64,000 nucleotides of DNA, from the NCBI RefSeq assembly GCF_031432425.1, contig NZ_JAVKPH010000021.1, positions 6,658-70,657 on the forward strand, in the 5' to 3' direction. Each line of letters opens with the position of its first letter. The stretch's first letter is position 1. Below are positions 24,870 to 31,251 of this stretch, piece after piece. The notes beneath the pieces are model-generated. The model made no database searches and was not told where the DNA came from. It was given only the letters and a program-made list of their open reading frames with translations. The translations under genes were made by a program, and so were the position numbers. The DNA is from Ruixingdingia sedimenti (lineage in GTDB: Bacteria > Pseudomonadota > Alphaproteobacteria > Rhodobacterales > Rhodobacteraceae).

Positions 24870-24938
24870 GGCGGCGGCCCCATGAGGGAGGAGAGGAGCC
24901 GCCGCCACATTCGCCCGGCAGGGAGGAGGAGAGCCGGG
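24870..24938 (-). ncRNA. CcsR/cuckoo-type sRNA unit 3
   Basis: Two hairpins with purine-complementary loops. H4 pairs 24914-24919 with 24933-24938 (CCCGGC/GCCGGG), minus-strand loop CTCCTCCTCCCT. H3 pairs 24870-24877 with 24899-24906 (GGCGGCGG/CCGCCGCC), loop with CTCCTCTCCTCCCT. A separate small hairpin GGGGGC-AAA-GCCCCC (24847-24861) divides it from unit 4. Confidence 0.7.
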
Positions 24939-24973
24939 ACCGAACGCCGGGGCCTTTCGGCCCCAAATAAGGT

Positions 24974-25042
24974 GCGGCGACCCCAGGGAGGAGGAGAGGG
25001 GCCGCCGCTGTCACGACCGGCCCCAGGGAGGAGGAGGGGGCC
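24974..25042 (-). ncRNA. CcsR/cuckoo-type sRNA unit 2
   Basis: H6 pairs 25019-25024 with 25037-25042 (GGCCCC/GGGGCC). H5 pairs 24974-24984 with 24998-25008; its single non-Watson-Crick pair is a G:U wobble only if the RNA is read from the minus strand, which supports minus-strand transcription. Both loops contain CCTCCTCCC. A hairpin GGGGCC-TTTC-GGCCCC (24949-24964) separates it from unit 3. Confidence 0.75.
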
Positions 25043-25079
25043 TTTCGCATCGCGGATCCGGGCCGCAGCCCGGGATATG

Positions 25080-25155
25080 GGCGGCGACGGCACGGGGAGG
25101 AGATCGTGCCGCCGCCAGTCCGCCGGGCCCCAGGGAGGAGGAAAGGGGCCCTGCG
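25080..25155 (-). ncRNA. CcsR/cuckoo-type sRNA unit 1
   Basis: This is the first unit after the DUF1127 stop codon at 25164. H8 pairs 25125-25131 with 25145-25151 (GGGCCCC/GGGGCCC), loop TTTCCTCCTCCCT. H7 pairs GGCACG (25089-25094) with CGTGCC (25105-25110) plus an outer GGCGGC/GCCGCC, with the shorter loop ATCTCCTCCC. A hairpin CCGGGC-CGCA-GCCCGG (25058-25073) separates it from unit 2. It is likely cut from the same transcript as the DUF1127 message. Confidence 0.75.
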
Positions 25156-25163
25156 TCGGAATT

Positions 25164-25391
25164 CTATCGTGCGGCGTCCACCGCGCGGCCATAGGCCGCC
25201 TCGAGCGAAATCCGCCGGATCATCGAGGGATGGATCCCCATGTCCGCCAGTTGCGCGTTGCTCAGCGCCGACAGGCCGCGATAGGTGCGCGTATAGATCC
25301 GGCGCTGTTCCAGCGCCTCGCGGACCCGGCCGAACAGTGCGGCGACCGATCCGGTCGGGCCCTTGCCCGTATGGGTTGCGGTGGTATCCAT
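25164..25391 (-). CDS. Small DUF1127 protein (CcaF1-like) preceding the hairpin array
   Basis: A 75-residue protein with the DUF1127 core TRTYRGLSALSNAQLADMGIHPSMIRRISLEAAYG at about residues 36-70. The ATG at 25391 has GGAAA 6 bases upstream and gives the usual family length; an upstream in-frame ATG would add 35 unconserved residues. In Rhodobacter sphaeroides a DUF1127 protein (CcaF1) is encoded in front of CcsR1-4 and acts as an RNA-binding regulator of sRNA maturation and stress responses. The hairpin array starts 13 bases after this stop, the same arrangement. Function here is inferred from that. Confidence 0.88.
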   Translation of the reverse strand: MDTTATHTGKGPTGSVAALFGRVREALEQRRIYTRTYRGLSALSNAQLADMGIHPSMIRRISLEAAYGRAVDAAR

Positions 25392-25470
25392 CGTTTCCGT
25401 CTTTCCGTCTGCCTCGCTTCGATGGGATTGAAAATAAACGAATGCTGCGTTTGCACAATGCCCCGTGGGC

Positions 25471-25485
25471 GCAATGCTGCATTGC
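25471..25485. promoter_or_regulatory. Palindrome upstream of the DUF1127 gene
   Basis: GCAATGCTGCATTGC is a perfect 7-1-7 inverted repeat, 80 bp upstream of the DUF1127 start and 165 bp upstream of mrp, nested inside a wider ATGCCCC...GGGGCAT pair. It may be an operator for either divergent gene. The Rhodobacter counterpart uses RpoH-type promoters, but I could not place a convincing -35/-10 pair here. Confidence 0.35.
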
Positions 25486-25649
25486 AGTAGGGGCATATCG
25501 CCCTGCCCATGCCGCGGGCGCCCCGCCTGACGTTTGCGTAAATTACAGGCGGTTACGGGCGGGGTCTTGCCCTTCGGGCGCTTAAGCGCGACCTATGGGG
25601 GCGGAAACCGGCGCGCCGACGCGCCCGCAGTCATCAGGAAGGAAGGCCG

Positions 25650-26720
25650 ATGGCCCCCACGCGCGATGCCGTTCTGCAGGTCCTGTCCCGAATCACGCTG
25701 CCCGGCGGCGGCACGCTGACGTCGCGCGATATGGTGCGCGCGCTGGTGGTCGAGGGCGGCGATATCCGTTTCGTGCTGGAAGCGCCGAGCGCCGAGGAGG
25801 CCCGCGCGCTGGAACCCGCCCGGGCGGCGGCGGAGGCGGCCTTGCGCGCGCTGCCGGGGGTGGCGCGGGTGTCGGTCGTCACCACCGCCCCCGCGGCACC
25901 TGCGGCCAAGGCGCCGTCGCTGAAGATCGGCGGCCATCCCACAGGGCAACCGGCGGGGCCGCAGCCGGTGCGCGGGGTGGCGCGGATACTCGCCATCGCC
26001 TCGGGCAAGGGGGGGGTGGGCAAGTCCACCGTGTCGTCGAACCTCGCCGTCGCGCTGGCGCGGCAGGGGCGGCGGGTGGGGTTGCTGGATGCCGATATCT
26101 ACGGCCCCTCGCAGCCGCGCATGATGGGCGTGAACCAGCGCCCGGCCAGCCCCGACGGCAAGACCATCATCCCGCTTCAGGCCCATGGCGTCACCATGAT
26201 GTCCATCGGCCTGATGCTGAAGGAAGGCGAGGCGGTGATCTGGCGCGGCCCGATGCTGATGGGCGCGCTGCAACAGATGCTGGGGCAGGTGGCCTGGGGC
26301 GAGCTGGACGTGCTGATCGTGGACCTGCCGCCGGGCACGGGGGATGTGCAACTGACGCTCTGCCAGCGCACGCAGCTGACCGGCGCCATCGTGGTCTCCA
26401 CCCCGCAGGATGTGGCATTGCTGGACGCGCGCAAGGCGCTGCACATGTTCGAGACGCTGAAAACCCCCGTTCTGGGTCTGATCGAGAACATGTCGAGCTT
26501 CGTCTGCCCCAATTGCGGCCATGAATCGCATATCTTCGGCCATGGCGGCGTGCGGGCAGAGGCGGCGAAACTGGGCCTGCCGTTCCTCGGGGAATTGCCG
26601 ATCGACCTCGACACGCGGCTGGCGGGCGATGCGGGCACGCCGGTGGCGGCCGGCGACGGCCCGGCGGCGGCGGCCTATGCCCGCCTCGCCGCGGGGCTGG
26701 TGGCGGGGGGGATGGCGTAA
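25650..26720 (+). CDS. mrp: Mrp/ApbC-type P-loop ATPase, iron-sulfur cluster carrier
   Basis: A 356-residue protein with an N-terminal MIP18/DUF59-like domain (1-85), a linker rich in Ala/Pro, and the Mrp ATPase: deviant Walker A SGKGGVGKSTVSSNLAVALA, LLDADIYGPSQPRMMG, VDLPPGTGDVQLTLCQ, and the cluster-binding CPNC in ENMSSFVCPNCGHESHIFG. Mrp/ApbC proteins bind and transfer Fe-S clusters to apo-enzymes in the cytoplasm. GGAAGGAAGGCCG precedes the ATG. It diverges from the DUF1127 gene. Confidence 0.93.
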   Translation: MAPTRDAVLQVLSRITLPGGGTLTSRDMVRALVVEGGDIRFVLEAPSAEEARALEPARAAAEAALRALPGVARVSVVTTAPAAPAAKAPSLKIGGHPTGQPAGPQPVRGVARILAIASGKGGVGKSTVSSNLAVALARQGRRVGLLDADIYGPSQPRMMGVNQRPASPDGKTIIPLQAHGVTMMSIGLMLKEGEAVIWRGPMLMGALQQMLGQVAWGELDVLIVDLPPGTGDVQLTLCQRTQLTGAIVVSTPQDVALLDARKALHMFETLKTPVLGLIENMSSFVCPNCGHESHIFGHGGVRAEAAKLGLPFLGELPIDLDTRLAGDAGTPVAAGDGPAAAAYARLAAGLVAGGMA

Positions 26721-26781
26721 GGTTCCCCCGCCGTTCCGGCGGCCGAGGGCCGTCATATCCCGAGGGTGCCGTTGCCCCGGT

Positions 26782-26809
26782 CCAAAAATTTTCGTCCGAA
26801 AATTTTTGG
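26782..26809. repeat. AT-rich perfect palindrome, family C copy 1
   Basis: The arms CCAAAAATTTTCG and CGAAAATTTTTGG are perfectly complementary around a TC loop, 62 bp after the mrp stop. It is conspicuous in DNA of about 70 percent GC. A near-identical element lies just after a GNAT gene at 51737. Both sit at gene ends, so a terminator role is likely. Confidence 0.7.
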
Positions 26810-26937
26810 ATCTTTCCCCTGCGCCGGAGCGATGCCGGCGCGAGCCCCGGCCTGCGGACGCGGGGATACTGGCCTGTCCGGTTTTCCTGCGATCCCCCTC
26901 CCCAATGGCACCGCCGCGCGGGCCGGGTTGATCTGCT

Positions 26938-26957
26938 TCTGGAACTCTCTGGAACCG
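26938..26957 (+). promoter_or_regulatory. Tandem 10-bp repeats TCTGGAAC-NN, pair 1
   Basis: TCTGGAACTCTCTGGAACCG consists of two TCTGGAAC units exactly one helical turn apart. Similar pairs lie at 27113 and, inverted, 27231. MraZ in other bacteria binds tandem TGGG-type repeats with 10-bp spacing before its own gene, so these may be the local MraZ sites; this is inference. Confidence 0.4.
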
Positions 26958-27112
26958 GCGGGGCGGTTCGCGGGTGACGCGGGCCGCCTTTTGATTTCGG
27001 CGCCGGAATCGGGCTCACGGGTCCTCTCGCTGCGGTGATTCGCCGTGACGGGTGCGCGATCCGCCGGTTTTGCCGTGTCTTTCAGGTCACGGTTCTTGAT
27101 CGCGTGGGTCTG

Positions 27113-27132
27113 TCTGGAATCTTCTGGAACCG
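27113..27132 (+). promoter_or_regulatory. Tandem 10-bp repeats TCTGGAAC-NN, pair 2
   Basis: TCTGGAATCTTCTGGAACCG repeats the pattern of pair 1 with the same 10-bp period. It is 175 bp downstream of pair 1 and about 160-180 bp upstream of the inferred leader start. Confidence 0.4.
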
Positions 27133-27230
27133 TATCGGCGGCACAACATCTTGCGGCTGTTTGTCCGCAAGTGACGAATTCTTGCATGGCGCCTGTCCCG
27201 TGGGTCGCGCCGCGCAAGCTTTCGGCGGAA

Positions 27231-27250
27231 AATTTCCATCAGGTTCCAGA
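27231..27250 (-). promoter_or_regulatory. Tandem 10-bp repeats TCTGGAAC-NN, pair 3 (inverted)
   Basis: On the minus strand the sequence reads TCTGGAACCTGATGGAAATT, again two TGGAA units 10 bp apart. It lies just upstream of the inferred start of the structured dcw leader, where a repressor would overlap the promoter. Confidence 0.4.
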
Positions 27251-27289
27251 AAAAACCATTGATTACCACCAGACGGCATGCGATCCATA

Positions 27290-27512
27290 ACCCATCCGAG
27301 AGGCGGGCGTCAGAACGAAGGGGCAAAACACAACGACCCCGAAAGGCACCGAGGCAGGTTTCATCAGGCTACCGCCTTCTCGGACAACAAGAATCCGGCT
27401 CGTCGGCGAGCGACACATCCCCCCAATGGAAGCGGGCGATGCCGGAGTTGCCCAGTGATGGGACGAGGGCGGCGGATCGGGCACAGGCAGCAGCCCGATC
27501 CGCCGTTGTCGT
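27290..27512 (+). ncRNA. upsM: Structured dcw leader, UpsM-like sRNA
   Basis: About 260 bases upstream of mraZ form a structured leader. TCCGAGAGGCGG (27295-27306) pairs with CCGCCTTCTCGGA (27372-27384) with one bulge. It ends in a perfect 12-bp hairpin (27471-27504) followed by a T-rich GTTGTCGTTTC. In Rhodobacter sphaeroides the dcw cluster is preceded by an unusually long leader from which the abundant sRNA UpsM (about 200 nt) arises by premature termination and processing. Position, length and terminal hairpin agree with that. The 5' end is estimated, not seen. Confidence 0.55.
27471..27504 (+). terminator. Leader hairpin upstream of mraZ
   Basis: GGCGGATCGGGC (27471-27482) and GCCCGATCCGCC (27493-27504) form a perfect 12-bp stem with a 10-base loop, followed by GTTGTCGTTTC. 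It is 47 bp before the mraZ start and probably stops part of the transcription into the dcw cluster. Confidence 0.7.
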
Positions 27513-27551
27513 TTCAGGCACCGGGCGGGGACAGGAAAGGGACGGACGGCC

Positions 27552-28070
27552 GTGAGTTTCTACGGCGAGTTCACGCAGAAGATCGACGGGAAGGGGCGCG
27601 TCTCCATCCCGGTCGATTTCCGTCGTGCGCTCGAACAGGGGGACCCGGACTGGACCGAGGGGCTGCGCCCGCGCGTGCGCATCGTCTATGGCGACCCGCG
27701 CCGCAAGTTCCTGGAATGCTACACGATTTCCGCCATCCGCGAGGTCGAGGCCCAGATCCGCGCGCTGCCCCGGGGCAGCCAGACGCGGCGGCTGGCCGAA
27801 CAGTTCATGATTTCCGGGTCCGACACCTGCGAGGTCGACAACGACGGGCGCATCGTGCTGAGCCAGAAGCTGCGCGACCGGATCCGCCTGCGCGACGGCT
27901 ATGGGGCGAACGAGACCGCGGACGCGCTGTTCGCCGGGACGCTCGACACCTTCCAGATCTGGCGGCCGGACGACTACGAGGACGACAAGGCCGCGCGGAT
28001 CGCGGCGATGGCGGACGACCTGCCGCCCGATGTCGATGTTCTCACCCTTCTGCCCGCGCTCGGGGGCTAG
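27552..28070 (+). CDS. mraZ: MraZ, dcw-cluster transcriptional regulator
   Basis: A 172-residue AbrB-like double-domain protein beginning with GTG: MSFYGEFTQKIDGKGRVSIPVDFRRAL, the family N-terminus with the DxKGR-type motif, and a second copy VDNDGRIVLSQKLRDRIRL near residue 96. The TEGLRP insertion makes it longer than the 150-residue enterobacterial protein, as is usual in alphaproteobacteria. MraZ binds its own promoter and tunes the cell-wall and division cluster. It is the first gene of the cluster, after the UpsM-like leader. Confidence 0.93.
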   Translation: MSFYGEFTQKIDGKGRVSIPVDFRRALEQGDPDWTEGLRPRVRIVYGDPRRKFLECYTISAIREVEAQIRALPRGSQTRRLAEQFMISGSDTCEVDNDGRIVLSQKLRDRIRLRDGYGANETADALFAGTLDTFQIWRPDDYEDDKAARIAAMADDLPPDVDVLTLLPALGG

Positions 28071-28073
28071 GCG

Positions 28074-29072
28074 ATGGGCGAACCGGACCGCCCCCCCCAT
28101 GTTCCCGTCCTGCTGGCGCCGATCCTCGCATTGTGCGCCCCGGTCCGTGGGGTCTGGCTGGATGGCACCTTCGGCGCGGGGGGGTATACGCGCGGATTGC
28201 TCGCGGCGGGTGCCAGTCGCGTGATCGCGGTGGACCGCGATCCGACCGCGCTTGCGCGCGCGCGGGACTGGGCGGCGGAATACGGCGACCGGCTGCGGCT
28301 GGTGGAGGGCACGTTTTCCGACCTCGACACGCTGGCGGGCGAACCGCTGGACGGGGTGGTGCTGGATCTCGGCGTGTCCTCGATGCAGCTCGATCAGGCC
28401 GAACGCGGCTTTTCCTTCCTTCGCGACGGGCCGCTGGACATGCGGATGAGCGGGCAGGGCACATCCGCCGCCGATATCGTGAACGCGGCGGCGGAGGACC
28501 ATATCGCCGATATCCTCTATCACTACGGCGAGGAACGCGCCGCCCGCCGCATCGCCCGCGCCATCGGGACCGCGCGCACGCAGGCGCCCATCGAGACCAC
28601 CGGCCAACTGGCCGCCATCGTGGAACGCTGCCTGCCGCGCCCCAAACCGGGGCAGAGCCATCCGGCCACCCGCAGCTTTCAGGCCCTGCGCATCGCGGTG
28701 AACACCGAATTCGACGAACTGGTCGAAGGGCTGATGGCCGCCGAACGCGCGCTGCGCCCCGGCGGGCTGCTGGCCGTGGTCAGTTTCCATTCGCTGGAAG
28801 ACCGGATCGTCAAACGCTTTTTCGCCGACCGCGCGGGCGGGGCGGGGCAGGGCAGCCGCTACGCCCCCGCCGCCGTTGCCGAACCCGCGCGGTTCGCCCC
28901 CGTCACCCGCCGCCCCGTGGGGCCCGACGATGCGGAACTGGCCGCCAATCCGCGCGCGCGTTCCGCCCTGCTGCGCATCGGCCGGCGGACGGAGGCGCCC
29001 GCGGGGCCGGTCGATCCCCGCGCGCTCGGGGTGCCGCTTCTGCCGCAGATCCACCGCAAGGGAGGCCGCTGA
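28074..29072 (+). CDS. rsmH: RsmH (MraW), 16S rRNA (cytosine1402-N4)-methyltransferase
   Basis: A 332-residue SAM-dependent methyltransferase, with HVPVLLAPILALCAP, the SAM motif LDGTFGAGGYTRGLLAAG, VDRDPTA, DGVVLDLGVSSMQLDQAERGFSF, and the late GRRxT-like FHSLEDRIVKRFF. It methylates C1402 in the ribosomal P site. The gene is three bases after mraZ and ends directly at the ftsL start, all in the dcw operon. Confidence 0.95.
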   Translation: MGEPDRPPHVPVLLAPILALCAPVRGVWLDGTFGAGGYTRGLLAAGASRVIAVDRDPTALARARDWAAEYGDRLRLVEGTFSDLDTLAGEPLDGVVLDLGVSSMQLDQAERGFSFLRDGPLDMRMSGQGTSAADIVNAAAEDHIADILYHYGEERAARRIARAIGTARTQAPIETTGQLAAIVERCLPRPKPGQSHPATRSFQALRIAVNTEFDELVEGLMAAERALRPGGLLAVVSFHSLEDRIVKRFFADRAGGAGQGSRYAPAAVAEPARFAPVTRRPVGPDDAELAANPRARSALLRIGRRTEAPAGPVDPRALGVPLLPQIHRKGGR

Positions 29073-29429
29073 ATGCGCTCGCTCTTCTATCTCTGTGCCG
29101 CGCTGGCGGTGATGGCGCTGGCCTTCTGGGCCTATCGGGAAAACTATGCGACGCAACAGGCGCTCAAGGATGTGTCCAAGCTGAACCGCGAGATTTCGGC
29201 CCTGCGCGAGGCGATCCGCATGCAGCGCGCCGAATGGGCCTATCTGAACCGGCCGGAGCGGCTGTCGGAATTGGCGGCGGTGAATTTCGACCGTCTGGGC
29301 CTGCTGCCGCTGCAATCCGAACAGTTCGCCCGCCCCGAAAACCTGCCCATGCCGCCGGTCGATCTGCCCGATGTCACCGATGCCGTCGATGTGATGGCCG
29401 CCACCGCCGAGGAGGAGGCGCAACCATGA
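29073..29429 (+). CDS. ftsL: FtsL, divisome bitopic membrane protein
   Basis: A 118-residue protein with a single N-terminal membrane helix (residues 3-20), a coiled-coil segment NYATQQALKDVSKLNREISALREAIRMQRAEWAYLNRPERLSELA, and a C-terminal periplasmic tail. FtsL forms a complex with FtsB and FtsQ that activates FtsI and FtsW. Sequence conservation is low in this family, so size, topology and position between rsmH and ftsI carry the call. The stop overlaps the ftsI start. Confidence 0.88.
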   Translation: MRSLFYLCAALAVMALAFWAYRENYATQQALKDVSKLNREISALREAIRMQRAEWAYLNRPERLSELAAVNFDRLGLLPLQSEQFARPENLPMPPVDLPDVTDAVDVMAATAEEEAQP

Positions 29430-31219
29430 TCCGCACGCCGCTTCGCCCGCTTGCCCGGATCCTGCCCGCGCGCGCGCGCGGCGAGAACCCCGACGTGATC
29501 GAGCGCGAGAACATCCGCCTGCGGCATGAAACCATGCGCGAGCGGGCCCGCGAACGGGCGCAGGGGCGGCTCGTGCTGCTGGCGCTCGGGTTCTGCGCGG
29601 GGTTCGCGGCGGTGGGCGCGCGGATGGCGGTGCTGGCGGCGTCGGAACCGACCGAACCGCGCAGCGCGCCCGCCACCGCCCAGATCCAGGCGCAGCGCGC
29701 CGATATCGTGGACCGCAACGGCCGCGTTCTGGCCACCAACCTTGCCACCCACGCGCTTTACGCCCATCCGCAGGACATGGTGGATCCGGTGCGCGCGGCG
29801 CGGGAACTGGCGCGCATCTTCCCCGATCTCGACGCGGAAAAGTTGCAGGCGCAGTTCACCGGCGAGAGCAAGTTCGTCTGGGTGCGGCGCAAGATTTCCC
29901 CCGAACAGCGCCAGGAGGTGCACGAGATCGGCGAGCCGGGCCTTCTGTTCGGCACGCGCGAGATGCGGCTTTACCCCAACGGGCGGCTGGCCGCGCATGT
30001 TCTGGGCGGCGCGGGCTTCGGGCAGGAGGGCGTGCATTCGGCAGAGGTGATCGGCACCGCGGGCCTTGAAAAGGCGCTCGACGGGCGGCTGCGCGGGCTG
30101 GAGGATCCGGCCGAACTGGGCCGGCCCCTGACGCTCTCTCTCGACCTGACGGTGCAGGCCGTGGTGATGGAGGTTCTGGGCGCGGGGATGAAGCTGCTGA
30201 ACGCCAAGGGCGCGGCGGCGATCATCATGGACGCCAGGACGGGCGAGATCGTGTCGATGGTCTCGCTGCCCGATTTCGACCCCAACGACCGCCCCCGCCC
30301 GCCGACCAGCGGCGAGCCGTCCGACAGCCCGCTGTTCAACCGCGCGGTGCAGGGGGTCTATGAACTCGGCTCGGTGATGAAGATCTTTCCGGTGGCGCAG
30401 GCGCTGGAACTGGGGCTGGTGAACCCGGACACCAAGGTCAACACCAAGGGGCCGATGACGCTCGGCCGGTTCAAGGTGCGCGATTTCAGGAACTACGGGC
30501 CGGAACTGTCGGTCACGCAGGTGATCGTCAAAAGCTCCAACATCGGCACCGCGCGGATCATGAGCGAGATCGGCCCGGTGCGTCAGCAGGCGTTCCTGTC
30601 CACCCTGGGCTTTCTGGAACCGATCCCGCTGGAGATGGTCGAGGCCAGCGGCGGCAAGCCGCTGTTGCCGCGCAAATGGGGCGATATCGCCTCGGCCACG
30701 ATTTCCTACGGCCACGGGCTGTCGGCGACGCCGCTGCATGCGGCGGTGGGCTATGCGGCGATGGTGAACGGGGGCTATCTGGTGCGCCCGACGCTGCTGA
30801 AAGGCGACGCGCCCGCGCAGGGGCCGCGGGTGATCTCGCAAAAGACCTCGGACCAGATCCGGGTGATGCTGCGGCAGGTGGTGACGGAAGGCACCGCCCG
30901 GATGGCCGATGTGCCGGGCTATATGGTGGGCGGCAAGACCGGGACGGCCGACAAGCTGAAGCCCAACGGCGGGGGGTATTACAAGGACAAGGTGATGGCG
31001 AATTTCGCCGGCGCCTTCCCGATGAACGACCCGGCCTATGTCATCGTCGTCTCGCTGGATGAACCCGTGGAAACCTCGGGCTCCGAACCCCGGCGCACCG
31101 CGGGCTGGACCGCCGTTCCCGTCACCTCGGAAATCATCCGCCGCGTCGCGCCGCTTCTGGGCCTCAGGCCGGTCATTGAACCCGCCCCCTCTGTTGCGCT
31201 AACACGCGCGCGCAACTGA
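29426..31219 (+). CDS. ftsI: FtsI (PBP3), septal peptidoglycan transpeptidase
   Basis: A 597-residue class B penicillin-binding protein with an N-terminal membrane helix (about 48-72), a pedestal domain (RADIVDRNGRVLATNLATHALYAHP) and the transpeptidase domain with SxxK as S316-V-M-K319, SxN at 371-373 (SSN) and KTGT at 504-507. It crosslinks septal peptidoglycan with FtsW. The nucleophile motif is GSVMK where many relatives have GSTxK, but the essential Ser and Lys are kept. The start overlaps ftsL as ATGA. Confidence 0.95.
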   Translation: MIRTPLRPLARILPARARGENPDVIERENIRLRHETMRERARERAQGRLVLLALGFCAGFAAVGARMAVLAASEPTEPRSAPATAQIQAQRADIVDRNGRVLATNLATHALYAHPQDMVDPVRAARELARIFPDLDAEKLQAQFTGESKFVWVRRKISPEQRQEVHEIGEPGLLFGTREMRLYPNGRLAAHVLGGAGFGQEGVHSAEVIGTAGLEKALDGRLRGLEDPAELGRPLTLSLDLTVQAVVMEVLGAGMKLLNAKGAAAIIMDARTGEIVSMVSLPDFDPNDRPRPPTSGEPSDSPLFNRAVQGVYELGSVMKIFPVAQALELGLVNPDTKVNTKGPMTLGRFKVRDFRNYGPELSVTQVIVKSSNIGTARIMSEIGPVRQQAFLSTLGFLEPIPLEMVEASGGKPLLPRKWGDIASATISYGHGLSATPLHAAVGYAAMVNGGYLVRPTLLKGDAPAQGPRVISQKTSDQIRVMLRQVVTEGTARMADVPGYMVGGKTGTADKLKPNGGGYYKDKVMANFAGAFPMNDPAYVIVVSLDEPVETSGSEPRRTAGWTAVPVTSEIIRRVAPLLGLRPVIEPAPSVALTRARN

Positions 31220-31251
31220 GCCGCCCGGGGGGCGCATCGCAGGGGGCGGGC

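Larger units (their letters stand above)
26721..27289. other. Long gap upstream of the dcw cluster
   Basis: No protein gene is supported between mrp and mraZ. The stretch holds a strong AT palindrome at 26782, a weak copy of the 3' half of repeat family A (about 26865-26935, with TCCTGCGATCCCCCT and TGGCACCGCCGCGCG), three pairs of 10-bp repeats (26938, 27113, 27231) and presumably the dcw promoter near 27255-27290. TTGATT at 27259 may be a -35 element, but no clear -10 is in register. Confidence 0.5.

Noticed and set aside
24780..25144. The plus-strand GGGAGGAGGAG runs as a row of strong ribosome binding sites for small genes
   Set aside because: No start codons at proper distance open convincing short frames; the purine runs are all hairpin loops, and terminator polarity favours the minus strand.
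24768..25155. CRISPR-like array from the repeated GGGAGGAGGAG
   Set aside because: The repeat is only about 12 bases, the intervals are self-complementary stems rather than unique spacers, and spacing is irregular. Paired hairpin sRNAs explain it better.
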